DNA of 64,000 bases, taken from assembly GCA_020250445.1 (NCBI GenBank), contig JADCEF010000008.1:36697-100696 (forward strand), written 5' to 3'. A model generated the notes under the pieces. It made no database searches. It saw only the letters and a list, made by a program, of their open reading frames with translations, and was not told the DNA's origin. The stretch's first letter is position 1, and each line of letters opens with the position of its first letter. This stretch comes from Rhodobacter sp. (GTDB lineage: Bacteria > Pseudomonadota > Alphaproteobacteria > Rhodobacterales > Rhodobacteraceae). Positions 38,018 to 48,969 of this stretch are shown here, in pieces. The position numbers and the translations under genes were made by a program.

Positions 38018-39012
38018 TCGGTCGCGGCAGGGGCCACCGCCGGCGCGGACCCGCCCGCGTCCGGCGCAACGGGCAGGGCAGTGCCGTCACCCACAGTATC
38101 CCCCGCCGGGGCGACGGGCACCCCGGCAGGGGCAATCGCGGCGCTGGGTGCGCCATAGCTGCGGAAGTACTCGAAGAAGGCTGTGTCCGGCTTGACCACG
38201 ATGGATGAATTCGTCCCCTTCAGCGCCCGCTCGTAGGAGGTCATGGAGCGGGAAAAGGCGAAGAATTCGGGGTCCCGTCCAAAGGCCTGTGCGTAAATCC
38301 GGTTCCGCTCTGCATCCGCCTCGCCCCGGATGACTTCGGCCTGTCGGCGCGCATCCGATGTCAGCTCGACCACGGTCCGGTCGGCACTGGCCCGGACCCG
38401 GCTTGCCGCCTCGTTTCCGCGGGCGATCTCGTCGGTCGCCTCGCGTTCACGTTCCGCCCGCATCCGGGCATAGGTGGCGGCCAGGTTCTGTTCGGGCAGA
38501 TCGGTGCGGGTCAGGCGCACGTCGATCACGTCAACACCCAGCGAAGCCGCCTCGCGCCGCGACAGATCGCGGATCTGGTTCATCAGCCCGGTCCGGTCTT
38601 CGGACAGCACCGCCTGGGACGGCACCGATCCCAGCACATTGCTGATCGCGTTATTGACGATCCCCTCCAGCCGCGTCTGCGCGGCGCGCACGCCTTCGGC
38701 CCCGACCGCCTCGCGGAATTCGACAACGTTGACGATCTGCCAGCGCGCGAAGGCATCAACCACAAGTCGGCGGTCGTCCAGCGGTGTCACTTCCAGCGGC
38801 TGCGTCGGCAAGCCAAGGATCCGGCCGTCGTAGCGCACGACCTGCTGGAACACCGAGAATTTGAAACCAAGACCCGGATCTTCCTTGACAGCCGTGACTT
38901 GACCAAATTGCAGCACCAGCGCCTTTTCGCGTTCATCCACGATAAAAACGCAAGACAGGGCCAGCAGCACCACGGCGGCGATCGCGGGCAGGATAAAGGA
39001 TGTGCGGTCCAT
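38014..39012 (-). CDS. hflC: protease modulator HflC
   Basis: SPFH domain; FIVDEREKALVLQFGQVTAVKEDPGLGFK; adjacent to hflK. Confidence 0.95.
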   Translation of the reverse strand: MDRTSFILPAIAAVVLLALSCVFIVDEREKALVLQFGQVTAVKEDPGLGFKFSVFQQVVRYDGRILGLPTQPLEVTPLDDRRLVVDAFARWQIVNVVEFREAVGAEGVRAAQTRLEGIVNNAISNVLGSVPSQAVLSEDRTGLMNQIRDLSRREAASLGVDVIDVRLTRTDLPEQNLAATYARMRAEREREATDEIARGNEAASRVRASADRTVVELTSDARRQAEVIRGEADAERNRIYAQAFGRDPEFFAFSRSMTSYERALKGTNSSIVVKPDTAFFEYFRSYGAPSAAIAPAGVPVAPAGDTVGDGTALPVAPDAGGSAPAVAPAATE

Positions 39013-40214
39013 CAGTTGGTCCCCCCGGTGCCGCTGGTCGAAGCTGCGGCAGCACCCTGCTGCATCCGTCCCAGTTCGTTCAGCGGCAGGAAGGGCACCA
39101 CGCCCTGCCCGGCCTGTTCCCCGCCCACGCCATCGAGGATGACCTTGTTCATGTCGCCGAAGACCCGTTCCATTGTTTCCAGATACATGCGCCGCCGCGT
39201 CACGTCGGGCGCCTTCACATATTCCTCGTAGACCGAAAGAAACCGGCTTGCCTCGCCCTGGGCGTTGTTCACGACCTGGGCGCGGTAGGCTTCGGCTTCC
39301 TCCATCAGACGTGCGGATTCGCCGCGCGCGCCTGCCGTCACCCGGTTGGCATAGGCGTCCGCCTCTTTCTCAAGCCGGTCGCGTTCCTGCTGGGCAGCCT
39401 GCACTTCGCGGAAGCTGTCGATGACTTCGCGGGGCGGATCGGCCCTGTTGAAGTTCACCCGCACCACGTTGATCCCGGCATTGTAGCTGTCAAGCGTGCC
39501 CTGCACCGCCGCCCGCAGATCCGATGCGATGACGCCCCGGTCCCGGTTGAGGATGGGCGAAAGTTCGGACCGGGCGATGATGTCGCGCATGGCGCTTTCC
39601 GACACGGCCTTGATGGTGTCGGTGGGGTCGGCAAGGTTGAACAGGTACTTCGCCGGATCGGTGACGTTCCAGACCACCTGGAATTCGATGTCCACGATGT
39701 TCTGGTCGCGCGTCAGCATCAGACCCGTATCCAACTGACCGTCCTGGCCGGTGCCGACATCTGTCTGCCGTTCGCCGGTGACCTGAACGATTTCCGCCGT
39801 GACAATGGGCCAGGGCGCAATGTTCAGGCCCGGCTCGCCCACGGCCGAGAACTTGCCCAGGAACAGCTCGACCGACCGTTCTTCCAGGCGGACCTGGTAA
39901 ACCGACATGTAGGCCCAAAGCGCTGCAGCGGCCAGAACAGCCAGGGCAATGCCCTGGCGCGTGAACAGCGGGGCGGCACCAAGGCCGCCGCCACCACCGC
40001 CACCGCCACCGCCGTTCTTGCCACGACCGCGCCCGCCGATCAGGACGCGCAGCTGTTCCTGGCCCTTCTTGACGATGTCGTCGATCTCGGGAATCTGCGG
40101 CCCCTCTCCGCCGGGCTTGCGCCCGCCGCGATTGTCGCTGCCGCGATTGTCGCTGCCGCGATTGTTGTCACCCGGGCCGCCACCGCCGCCCCAGGGCCCT
40201 CCGTTACCAGCCAT
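39012..40214 (-). CDS. hflK: FtsH protease activity modulator HflK
   Basis: Gly/Asn-rich N-terminus; YQVRLEERSVELFLGKFSAVGEPGLNIAPWPI; QNIVDIEFQVVWNVTDPAKYLFNL. Confidence 0.95.
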   Translation of the reverse strand: MAGNGGPWGGGGGPGDNNRGSDNRGSDNRGGRKPGGEGPQIPEIDDIVKKGQEQLRVLIGGRGRGKNGGGGGGGGGGLGAAPLFTRQGIALAVLAAAALWAYMSVYQVRLEERSVELFLGKFSAVGEPGLNIAPWPIVTAEIVQVTGERQTDVGTGQDGQLDTGLMLTRDQNIVDIEFQVVWNVTDPAKYLFNLADPTDTIKAVSESAMRDIIARSELSPILNRDRGVIASDLRAAVQGTLDSYNAGINVVRVNFNRADPPREVIDSFREVQAAQQERDRLEKEADAYANRVTAGARGESARLMEEAEAYRAQVVNNAQGEASRFLSVYEEYVKAPDVTRRRMYLETMERVFGDMNKVILDGVGGEQAGQGVVPFLPLNELGRMQQGAAAASTSGTGGTN

Positions 40215-40269
40215 CCCGTCATACCCCTTGTTTTCGCTGTAACGCTAACTGGTCATTCCGCCGGAGATT

Positions 40270-41628
40270 TCAAGCTTTCCGCGTGGGATGGCGCAACGTA
40301 ACCAGCTCTTCCGCCAGTGTGGGATGCACTGCAACAGTGCGGTCGAAATCGTCTTTCGTGGCCCCCATACGGATGGCGACTGCCGCAAGCTGGATCATTT
40401 CCCCGGCCTGCGGGCCGACAATGTGGCAGCCCAGCACCCGGCGGGATGATTGGCTTACAATGAGTTTCATCAAGGCGCGGTCGCTTCGCCCTGCAAACTG
40501 CGTCTGCATCGGCCGGAAAGAGGTGGCGTAAACCTCGATCGGTTCCTGCGCGCGCGCCGCATCCTCTGTCAGGCCCACCGTACCAAGTTCCGGCCGGGTG
40601 AAGACGGTCGACGGCACAAGATCATATGACATGGTCCGTGCCGTGCCGCCAAATACAGTATCCGCAAAAGCATGCCCTTCACGGATTGCAACCGGTGTCA
40701 GATTGATCCGGTCGGTCACGTCGCCGACGGCAAAGACCGACGGCACGGCAGTCTGACTGTAGCGATCCACCACGATCTGGCCGCGTTCGCCGATGCCGAC
40801 GCCCAGCGCGGCAAGACCCAGACCCTCGGTGTTGGGCACGCGACCGGTGGCGTAGAGGACCGCGTCAACCTCAATGGTGTCGCCATCGGCCGATGTTGCC
40901 AGAATGCCGCCCGGGCAGCGTTCAAGGCGCGTCACCGTGACGCCGCACCTGATCCTGATGCCGCGGTCCTGCATCGCGTCCGCCACCAGATTGCGCGCCT
41001 CATCGTCGAAGCCGCGCAGGATCTGCGTGCCCCGGTAGACCAGCGTCACACGGGCCCCCAGCCCATGCAGGATACAGGCAAACTCCGAGGCGATGTAGCC
41101 GCCCCCCACCACCATAACGCGCCCTGGAAAGTCGGCCATGCCGAAGACGTCGTTCGAGGTGATCGCAAGTTCGGACCCGGAAAATTCGGGGACGAACGGG
41201 CGGCTGCCGGTGGCCACCAGGATGTGTCTTACGCGCAGCAGCTCTCCTGAAGACAGACGGACCGTATGCGGATCAACCAGTGTGGCCCGCGCATTGAAAA
41301 CGGTGACACCGGCCCCCGACAGGATCGCGCGGTAGGCCGCCTCTAGCCGGTCCAGTTCGGCATTCAGCCGGCTGCGGAACCCTGGCCAGTCAAAGTCCCC
41401 TGCCGTGGCGTCCCAGCCATAGCGGGCGGCATCGCGGATCTGGTCCGGATAGGCCGAGGCGAAGACCATGATCTTCTTGGGCACGCATCCCCGGATGACG
41501 CAGGTGCCGCCCATGCGGTCTTCCTCGGCCAGCGCCACCCGCGCCTTGTATTCGCCCGAGGCGATGCGGGCCGCGCGCACGCCGCCCGATCCGCCGCCGA
41601 TGACGAACAGGTCATAGTCAAAGGACAC
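40270..41628 (-). CDS. gor: glutathione-disulfide reductase
   Basis: DLFVIGGGSGGVRAARIASGEY; GGTCVIRGCVPKKIMVFAS redox motif. Confidence 0.95.
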   Translation of the reverse strand: MSFDYDLFVIGGGSGGVRAARIASGEYKARVALAEEDRMGGTCVIRGCVPKKIMVFASAYPDQIRDAARYGWDATAGDFDWPGFRSRLNAELDRLEAAYRAILSGAGVTVFNARATLVDPHTVRLSSGELLRVRHILVATGSRPFVPEFSGSELAITSNDVFGMADFPGRVMVVGGGYIASEFACILHGLGARVTLVYRGTQILRGFDDEARNLVADAMQDRGIRIRCGVTVTRLERCPGGILATSADGDTIEVDAVLYATGRVPNTEGLGLAALGVGIGERGQIVVDRYSQTAVPSVFAVGDVTDRINLTPVAIREGHAFADTVFGGTARTMSYDLVPSTVFTRPELGTVGLTEDAARAQEPIEVYATSFRPMQTQFAGRSDRALMKLIVSQSSRRVLGCHIVGPQAGEMIQLAAVAIRMGATKDDFDRTVAVHPTLAEELVTLRHPTRKA

Positions 41629-41632
41629 CGGA

Positions 41633-42421
41633 TCAGTCCCCAGTATCGGCGAAGATATTGGACAAATCAGGCAGGTCGCTCCTGTCTTCGGCCTGGGTGG
41701 CCCCGGTCCTGTCGCGCACTATTACCCTGCCGTCAGCGTGACCGATGATCACCGTGTCGCAGATGTCGATGAACAGACCGTTTTCCACCACGCCCGGAAT
41801 CTGGTTCAGAAGCATGGCCAGGTGCCGGGCATTTCCGATGCGGTTCAGGTAAAGGTCGATGATGTGGTTCGATTCGTCCGTCAGCAGCGGATTGTCATCG
41901 GCAAGGCGCAGGTGACAGCGATTGCCAAGCACGTCCATGCCGACCAGCATGTCTTCGATCAGGTAACGGGTTGTCTGCCAGCCAAAGGGAATCACCTCGA
42001 CCGGCAGGGGAAAGGCACCAAGCTGCGCCACTTCCTTGGCGGCATCGGCGATCACGATCATTCGGTCCGATGCTGTGGCCACGATCTTTTCCCGCAAAAG
42101 CGCTGCCCCACCGCCCTTGATCAGATTGAGGTCTGCGTCGAATTCATCGGCCCCGTCGATGGTCAGATTTAGCCATTTCACCTCGTCCAGCGTCGCCAAA
42201 GGAATGCCCAGATCTGCGGCAAGGTCGGCGGTGCGGCGCGATGTCGGCACGCCGATCACGCGCAAACCTTCGGTGTGCACCCGTTCGGCCAGGCAGCGCA
42301 GCATCCAGTCTGCGGTCGATCCGGTGCCAAGACCCACGCGCATCCCCGACTCCACCATCCCCGCCGCATGCCGGGCCGCCACAAATTTTGCCGTTTCGAT
42401 GGGCGAAAGGTCGTGGGCCAT
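41633..42421 (-). CDS. rpiA: ribose-5-phosphate isomerase A
   Basis: VGLGTGSTADWMLRCLAERV, IDGADEFDADLNLIKGGGAALLREKIVA. Confidence 0.95.
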   Translation of the reverse strand: MAHDLSPIETAKFVAARHAAGMVESGMRVGLGTGSTADWMLRCLAERVHTEGLRVIGVPTSRRTADLAADLGIPLATLDEVKWLNLTIDGADEFDADLNLIKGGGAALLREKIVATASDRMIVIADAAKEVAQLGAFPLPVEVIPFGWQTTRYLIEDMLVGMDVLGNRCHLRLADDNPLLTDESNHIIDLYLNRIGNARHLAMLLNQIPGVVENGLFIDICDTVIIGHADGRVIVRDRTGATQAEDRSDLPDLSNIFADTGD

Positions 42422-42512
42422 GCGCGTCTCCCAGGTTGCTGTCCTGCTTATAGGCAATCCTGCAGGAACCGGCGAGGGGCAATCGCACCCGGGCCGGGGC
42501 ACCCTTGACAGA

Positions 42513-43145
42513 TCAGAGGTCGGCCTTGCGGGGAGTGCCCGGGGTTCCGGCCACCTGATCGGCGGTTGCACGGGCGACGGCGGCAACGCGTGCCACTTCA
42601 GCCAGCGACACCAGGCCATCCTGGTCGACATCCAACAGGGGCAGACTGCGCAGGGCAAGTTCGCGGTTCTGGCTGATCACCTTCCGCGCGCCGACATCGG
42701 CCTCGGCGCGCAGTTCTGCCGCAGGCACCGTCGAATCTCGGTTCGCATCGGCACGGTCGAACAGCCGGCGCAGCTGGCCGCGCTGAAAGGCGGACAGGGC
42801 CTGACCCAATGCCTCCACCTCGGTGCGCCGGATGGTACTGTCATTGTCCAGATCCGCCTCCATCAGCCGCGCCGTGGTGCGCGACCGCGCCGCCGCCCGG
42901 GTCACGTCGATGAACAGGTCGATGCCCGCAGGATCGATGCCGTCGGGGCCGCCGTACCCGCCGATGACGTCCGCGGCGTTCTCGACAAAACGCTCCGGTG
43001 CCTCGATCAGGCTGTCCTGCACGGCTTGCGGCAGTGTCTGGATCAGCCGGACAATCTGCGCATCGTCCGGGGGCGAAACCTGTTGCGCCTGACCGGCACC
43101 GGCCGCCCAGGACAGGCAAAGCACCATCATCGCTGTCCGACCCAT
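42513..43145 (-). CDS. secreted EF-hand domain protein
   Basis: Signal peptide; Ca-binding loops DLDNDSTIRRTE, DANRDSTVPAAE, DVDQDGLVSLAE. Confidence 0.82.
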   Translation of the reverse strand: MGRTAMMVLCLSWAAGAGQAQQVSPPDDAQIVRLIQTLPQAVQDSLIEAPERFVENAADVIGGYGGPDGIDPAGIDLFIDVTRAAARSRTTARLMEADLDNDSTIRRTEVEALGQALSAFQRGQLRRLFDRADANRDSTVPAAELRAEADVGARKVISQNRELALRSLPLLDVDQDGLVSLAEVARVAAVARATADQVAGTPGTPRKADL

Positions 43146-43234
43146 CGCTGTTCCCCCTTTGGCGCAAGCCACGCATCGCGGGCATATTCTGGTCCGGGAT
43201 GGTTAATCCGGCGTAAACCGCGATGCCCCTCTGC

Positions 43235-43262
43235 TTGACACAGCGCAGGGACGGCACATATT
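43235..43262 (+). promoter_or_regulatory. sigma70-like promoter of mntH-like gene
   Basis: TTGACA-N16-CATATT. Confidence 0.5.
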
Positions 43263-43282
43263 GCGACTAATTATCATTATCA
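43262..43282. promoter_or_regulatory. Fur/Mur-like box upstream of NRAMP transporter
   Basis: TGCGACTAATTATCATTATCA: A/T-rich quasi-palindrome with TAAT..AT..ATTA core. Confidence 0.55.
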
Positions 43283-43285
43283 GGA

Positions 43286-44647
43286 TTGCGAAACGTGCAG
43301 GACAAGTTCCGCATCAATGACGTCGGCACCGTTGCCGGGCCGGCCGGCAACTGGCGCACCCTGCGCGGCGATCCGGCTTTGGCCGACGTGCACCGGTCGG
43401 TGGCTGTTCCGCGATCGGGCTGGCGCAGGTTCTTTGCCTTTGTCGGGCCGGGCTATATGGTTGCGGTCGGCTATATGGACCCCGGCAACTGGGCCACCAG
43501 CCTGGCCGGCGGGTCAACCTTTGGCTATGCCCTGCTGTTTGTGGCGCTGATGTCCAATATCATGGCCATTGTGCTGCAGTCGCTGTGCGCCCGGCTTGCC
43601 ATTGCCTCGGGCCGTGATCTGGCGCAAGCCTGCCGCGATGCCTATCCGCGCTGGGTCAGCATTCCGCTGTGGTTCCTGGCAGAGCTGGCCATCATCGCCA
43701 CCGATATCGCCGAGGTTATCGGCACCGCCATCGGCCTGAACCTGCTGTTCGGCATTCCGCTGGAAATCGGCGTCATCATCACGGCGCTGGATGTGTTCCT
43801 GATCCTGTGGCTGCAAACCAAGGGTTTCCGCTGGCTTGAGGCCTTCATCATCGTTCTGCTGGGCGTGATCGCCGTCTGCTTTGCCGTTCAGATCGCCTTG
43901 GCAGACCCGGAATGGGGGGCGGTGATCCGGGGCTTTGCGCCGACCACGGAAATCGTGACCAATCCGGACATGCTCTATCTGGCGCTGGGCATCCTTGGGG
44001 CCACAGTGATGCCGCACAATCTGTATCTGCATTCGGCCATCGTCCAGACGCGCAACTATGGCGATACCCTGCCGGAAAAGCGGCAGGCGCTGCGCTTTGC
44101 CACCATCGACAGCACCGTGGCGCTGATGTTCGCGCTGATGGTCAATGCCTCAATCCTGATCCTTGCGGCGGCCAGTTTCTATGCCACCGGCAACCGCGAG
44201 GTCGCCGAACTGGGCGATGCGCATCAATTGCTGGGGCCGCTGCTGGGCTATGCCATTGCGCCGACGCTGTTTGCCATTGCGCTGCTGTGCTGCGGGCTGA
44301 ATTCCACGGTCACGGCCACCCTTGCGGGGCAGGCGGTGATGGAGGGGTTTCTGCATCTGCGCCTGGCGCCCTGGCTCCGCCGGCTGATCACGCGCGGCAT
44401 CGCCATCATCCCGGCGGCTGGGGTGACGATCCTGTACGGGGAAAGCGAAACCGCGCGCCTGCTGATCCTGACCCAGGTGGTGCTGTCGCTGCAGCTCAGC
44501 TTTGCGGTGGTGCCGCTGGTTATGTTCACCACCGACCGGCGCAAGATGGGCGCGCTGACCGCGCCGCCCTGGCTTGCGATTCTGGCGGTGGCGATCGCCG
44601 CCGTCATCGTGGTGCTGAACGTGAAGCTTCTGTACGACTTCCTGTAG
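43286..44647 (+). CDS. mntH: NRAMP family divalent metal (Mn2+) transporter
   Basis: [48 protein letters not shown] or downstream GTG start. Confidence 0.94.
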   Translation: MRNVQDKFRINDVGTVAGPAGNWRTLRGDPALADVHRSVAVPRSGWRRFFAFVGPGYMVAVGYMDPGNWATSLAGGSTFGYALLFVALMSNIMAIVLQSLCARLAIASGRDLAQACRDAYPRWVSIPLWFLAELAIIATDIAEVIGTAIGLNLLFGIPLEIGVIITALDVFLILWLQTKGFRWLEAFIIVLLGVIAVCFAVQIALADPEWGAVIRGFAPTTEIVTNPDMLYLALGILGATVMPHNLYLHSAIVQTRNYGDTLPEKRQALRFATIDSTVALMFALMVNASILILAAASFYATGNREVAELGDAHQLLGPLLGYAIAPTLFAIALLCCGLNSTVTATLAGQAVMEGFLHLRLAPWLRRLITRGIAIIPAAGVTILYGESETARLLILTQVVLSLQLSFAVVPLVMFTTDRRKMGALTAPPWLAILAVAIAAVIVVLNVKLLYDFL

Positions 44648-44747
44648 GCCTTGCCGCACAGGGCGGCGTTTCAGGCCACGGCATGTCGCTTTTCGCGTGA
44701 CCCCCGGCTGTGGCCGGCTGATACTGCGCAGAAAGGGGGGGACTGCC

Positions 44748-45413
44748 ATGTACGTTTTGCATACGATGCCCGACAGTGCCGGGGTTGCCGTGCATCTGGT
44801 GCTGCAGGAGCTTGGCCTGCCGTTCACCCTGCACATCGTCAGCCGCGACACCGGCGAACGCGACACGCCGGAATACCGCGCGCTGCATCCGCTTGGGCTG
44901 GTACCGGCGCTGGAGACACCCGACGGCCCGATGTTTGAGACGGCGGCGATCCTTTTGTGGCTGGCAGACCGCCACAACACCCTTGCCCCCCTGCCGGCCG
45001 ACCCCGACCGGGCCGCCTTCCTGACATGGTATTTCTTCACCAGCACCAACCTGCACACCACGCTGATGCATCTGTTCTACCCCGGCCGTTACACCGGCAC
45101 CCCCGAAGGTGTTTCCGCCTTCATGAAGGCCGCAGCAGCCCGCATGGCCGATCAGCTGACGCTGCTGGACGGCATGGCAGCGACCATTCCGCGCTGGTGC
45201 AGCCCGCAGACCCCGTCGATCCTTGGCTTCTACCTGGCGATGCTGCTTCGCTGGATCGGCTCTTACGAACATGGCCACCCCGGACGCATCGATCTTTCGG
45301 CCTTTCCGGCGCTGATGGCGCTGGCGAGGGGCCTGGAACAGCGCCCGGCGGCGCTGCATGTGGCCGAAGCCGAAGGGCTGGGGCCGACGATCTTCACCAA
45401 CCCGACCCCGTGA
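44748..45413 (+). CDS. glutathione S-transferase family protein
   Basis: MYVLHTMPDSAGVAVHLVLQELGLPFTLHIVSRDTGERDTPEYRALHPLGLVPALETPDGPMFETAAILLWLADRH. Confidence 0.92.
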   Translation: MYVLHTMPDSAGVAVHLVLQELGLPFTLHIVSRDTGERDTPEYRALHPLGLVPALETPDGPMFETAAILLWLADRHNTLAPLPADPDRAAFLTWYFFTSTNLHTTLMHLFYPGRYTGTPEGVSAFMKAAAARMADQLTLLDGMAATIPRWCSPQTPSILGFYLAMLLRWIGSYEHGHPGRIDLSAFPALMALARGLEQRPAALHVAEAEGLGPTIFTNPTP

Positions 45414-45431
45414 TGCGAAAGGCCCCGGCGC

Positions 45432-46811
45432 ATGTTTCTTTCGGTCTTCGACATGTTCAAGGTGGGGATCGGCCCATCATCTTCGCATACGATGGGGCCG
45501 ATGGTGGCCGCCGCGCGCTTTCTGGACAGGCTGCGCGCCAGCCCGTTCCACCCGGCGGGGTTGCGCGCCTCGCTCCACGGCTCGCTTGCCTTCACCGGGG
45601 TCGGCCATGCCACGGATCGGGCCACGATCCTGGGTCTGGCCGGCTTTGAGCCGGCCACCTATGACGCACAAAAGGCCGAAGCCGCGCTGGCGGCGATCCG
45701 CGAGACAAAGGTGATCCACCCGCCGGGTCTGCCGCCGCTGCGGTTCGATCCCGCGGCGGACCTTCTGTTTGACTATGGCCCGGCCCTGCCCGGCCATGCC
45801 AATGCGATGATCCTGCGCGCCACGGATGCGCAGGGCGACGTCCTCCTGTCAGAGACCTATTATTCCATCGGGGGCGGCTTCGTTTTGACCGATGCCGAAC
45901 TGGCCGACGCGGCCGAGGGCAAGGCAAAGGCCCGCGCCAACGTGCCCTTTCCGTTTGAGACGGCGGAAGAGATGCTGGCGATGGCCAGATCATCGGGCCA
46001 GTCGATTGCCGGGATGAAGCGCGCGAATGAGCTGACGGTCCGGTCTGCCGCCGATCTTGATCAGGGCATGGCGCGCATCTGGCAGGTGATGAATGCCTGC
46101 ATCGACCGGGGCATAACCGGCGAAGGCATCCTGCCCGGCGGGCTGAAGGTGCGCCGCCGCGCCAAAGGCATCCATGATGCGCTGCTGGCCGAACGCGGGC
46201 TGAACATGACGCCGCCCCATACGATCAATGACTGGATCAGCCTTTACGCCATGGCGGTGAACGAGGAAAACGCCGCCGGCGGGCAGGTGGTGACCGCACC
46301 CACCAACGGGGCGGCGGGCGTGGTGCCTGCCGTCATCCGCTATTGGCAGGATCATGTGCCGGGGGCGGTGCCGTCCCGGATCGGAGAGTTCATGCTGACA
46401 GCCGCCGCCATCGGCGGGCTGGTCAAGCACAACGCCTCGATCAGCGGGGCGGAATGCGGCTGTCAGGCCGAAGTGGGCAGTGCCGCCGCCATGGCTGCCG
46501 CCGGACTTGCCGCCGTGCTGGGCGGCACGCCGGAACAGGTCGAGAATGCCGCCGAAATCGCGCTGGAGCATCACCTTGGCATGACCTGCGATCCGGTGCG
46601 CGGCCTGGTGCAGGTTCCTTGCATCGAACGCAACGGCCTGGGTGCGATCAAGGCGGTTTCTGCCGCATCGCTTGCCCTGCGCGGCGACGGCATCCACCTC
46701 GTCAGCCTTGATGTCTGTATCGAGACGATGCGCCAGACCGGGCGGGACATGCACGAGAAATACAAGGAAACCTCGCTGGGCGGGCTTGCGGTGAACGTGC
46801 CCAACTGCTGA
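45432..46811 (+). CDS. sdaA: L-serine ammonia-lyase, single-chain
   Basis: [73 protein letters not shown]. Confidence 0.96.
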   Translation: MFLSVFDMFKVGIGPSSSHTMGPMVAAARFLDRLRASPFHPAGLRASLHGSLAFTGVGHATDRATILGLAGFEPATYDAQKAEAALAAIRETKVIHPPGLPPLRFDPAADLLFDYGPALPGHANAMILRATDAQGDVLLSETYYSIGGGFVLTDAELADAAEGKAKARANVPFPFETAEEMLAMARSSGQSIAGMKRANELTVRSAADLDQGMARIWQVMNACIDRGITGEGILPGGLKVRRRAKGIHDALLAERGLNMTPPHTINDWISLYAMAVNEENAAGGQVVTAPTNGAAGVVPAVIRYWQDHVPGAVPSRIGEFMLTAAAIGGLVKHNASISGAECGCQAEVGSAAAMAAAGLAAVLGGTPEQVENAAEIALEHHLGMTCDPVRGLVQVPCIERNGLGAIKAVSAASLALRGDGIHLVSLDVCIETMRQTGRDMHEKYKETSLGGLAVNVPNC

Positions 46812-46863
46812 ACCGCTTTCCGGGCCGGACGGTGCCCGCCCGCACCCCCGAAAGGCAGCCGCC

Positions 46864-47793
46864 ATGACAACCGATCGCATTCTTCCCGGCGTCGCGCTGA
46901 TGCTGGCCTTCTGCATGCTGGCCCCGCTGCTGGACGTGTCATCGAAACTTGCCGCCGCGACCATCCCGGTCGGGCAGATCACGGCGGCGCGGTTCCTGGT
47001 GCAGGGGGCCCTGATGCTGCCCGTGGCGCTGATGATGCGGCTGGCCTGGGCGGTACCGCCCAAGATGGCGGGCCTGATCCTGTTGCGCGCGATCTTCCTG
47101 ATCCTGTCGACCTACTGTTTTGTCGCCGCCATCCGGGTCATGCCCATTGCCGATACGCTGGCGATCACCTTTGTCGAACCCTTCATCCTGCTGCTGCTGG
47201 GGCGCCTGCTGTTCGGGGATGAGGTGGGGCCGCGCCGCATCGCGGCCAGCCTGGTGGGGTTTGGCGGCGCGCTTCTGGTGATCCAGCCGTCGCTGGCGGT
47301 GTTTGGCGAGGTGGCCCTGTACCCGCTGGGCACGGCCTTTTTCTTTGCCTTTTACATGCTGATCACCCGGTTCATCTCGACCGGGGTGCATCCGGTGACG
47401 ATGCAGATGCACACCTCGATCGCGGGCACGCTGATCTGCATTCCGGGCATGGTGCTGCTGGACGGCAGCGCCATCCCCTCACTTGATCCGGTGATGCCGC
47501 AGGGCATCGCCTGGCTGTGGCTGTTCGGGGTGGGGTTCTGGGCGGCGGTCAGCCATATCTGCATGACCTATGCGCTGAAATTCGCGCCCTCGGCCACGCT
47601 GGCACCGCTGCATTATGTTGAAATCGTCGCGGCTGTGGCGCTGGGCTATGCCGTGTTCGGCGATTTTCCCAATGCAAAGACCTGGGCCGGAATTGCCGTG
47701 ATCGTCGCGTCCGGCCTGTACATCATCCACCGCGAGCGCATCGTGGCCCGCAGCCGCCGCGCAACGGCGGCCACGGCGGAACCCCTGCATTGA
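46864..47793 (+). CDS. DMT/EamA family transporter
   Basis: Ten hydrophobic segments; C-terminal TWAGIAVIVASGLYIIHRERIVARS. Confidence 0.93.
   Translation: MTTDRILPGVALMLAFCMLAPLLDVSSKLAAATIPVGQITAARFLVQGALMLPVALMMRLAWAVPPKMAGLILLRAIFLILSTYCFVAAIRVMPIADTLAITFVEPFILLLLGRLLFGDEVGPRRIAASLVGFGGALLVIQPSLAVFGEVALYPLGTAFFFAFYMLITRFISTGVHPVTMQMHTSIAGTLICIPGMVLLDGSAIPSLDPVMPQGIAWLWLFGVGFWAAVSHICMTYALKFAPSATLAPLHYVEIVAAVALGYAVFGDFPNAKTWAGIAVIVASGLYIIHRERIVARSRRATAATAEPLH
47679..47755 (+). repeat. 77-bp direct repeat copy 1 (inside the 3' end of the EamA gene)
   Basis: 75/77 identical to 48970-49046. Confidence 0.9.
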
Positions 47794-48141
47794 CCAGCGC
47801 GCCCCGCGCCGCTGCCGCCGGATATCGCACCGCCCTGGCCCTTCACCGGGCTTGCGCATCACCGCCATGGGGCCATCCGAACCGCCCCGCGCGCCCCGAA
47901 ACCCGACCGCATGGGGCGGTCGCAACAGACCCGGTCATCCCGGTCCGGGCCCATATCCTGCGGGTGATCGGCGCAACATCTCGACGGCTGTCAAGACCGT
48001 GACTGTCATCGGCAAGACCAGGGCGTGAACAGGAAGATCAGCAGGCTTGCCGGGCAATGCGGGCACAATCACAGGGGCGGCCCGGCAGACCCTGATCCAG
48101 CCGGAATGCGCGGCGTCGGGACGGCTGCGTTGAAACTGCTG

Positions 48142-48792
48142 TCAGTTGCCAGAAAAACGATACAACAATTGTACACTTATCCTGCCGTCATTGTTGGCCC
48201 CAATCCCGGTCGTATCTGCCGTTCTGCATGCGGTCATGGCCTGATCATAGGATGTACTCCCAGACACCCCTGCAAAGGTTACGAAAGGCATGCCTTCATA
48301 GGCGGCTCCTTGAACGTAGCCGTGCATAACAACGTTCCGTCCGACGGTATTGGATGCCAACAGGCGCGTGCATATCTCAAATGAAAGGTTGGTCAAAAGC
48401 ACCGAAACCTGAAACACTCCCCCGCTCGGGCCCGTAATGAATCCAGCCGACAACTGAATGAAACCGCCCCATGGGTTCCGGATTTGTTCATTGGCGGGCT
48501 TTGACGTGTCAAGCCAGGCTCCAGGGACGGCCCCTCTGGTGACGAGGTATCCGCTTAAGGCTTCGTAGGCGGGCAACACCCTGCTCTCCGCTGCGACAGC
48601 TTGTGTTTCCGAGATCAGAGATGACACCATCGAAACAGTGGCATTCATCCTGGACGCTGTTGATGCCTGCTGGTAAAATACCAGCCCGCCCACGATCAGC
48701 GCCAGTGCGATCGCGATGTACAGCACGGCCTCGATCAGCGTCACGCCCCGCCGCCGCCGGGCCCGTTGAGGCACCTTGAGGGTCCCTGTCAC
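48142..48792 (-). CDS. orphan type IV pilin-like protein (PilS/type IVb-like)
   Basis: RRRRG^VTLIEAVLYIAIALALIVGGLVFYQQASTASRMNATVSMVSSLISETQAV prepilin signal; GTG start at VTGTLKV preferred, ORF extends to 48876. Confidence 0.72.
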   Translation of the reverse strand: MTGTLKVPQRARRRRGVTLIEAVLYIAIALALIVGGLVFYQQASTASRMNATVSMVSSLISETQAVAAESRVLPAYEALSGYLVTRGAVPGAWLDTSKPANEQIRNPWGGFIQLSAGFITGPSGGVFQVSVLLTNLSFEICTRLLASNTVGRNVVMHGYVQGAAYEGMPFVTFAGVSGSTSYDQAMTACRTADTTGIGANNDGRISVQLLYRFSGN

Positions 48793-48969
48793 TTCATCAC
48801 CTTTGCGCGCAAAACGCCCTGCGGCCACCACCGGCACGGCCCGGAACCACATGTCACCCATGCGCGATCGAACCACGGAACGGTAAAGTTAGTCTTCTTT
48901 CGATCCGCAAGCAAGCCATGTGCCGCAGGCGGATGTCCGGTGCCCCGCCAGCGGCCCCGGCCCCGCGAT

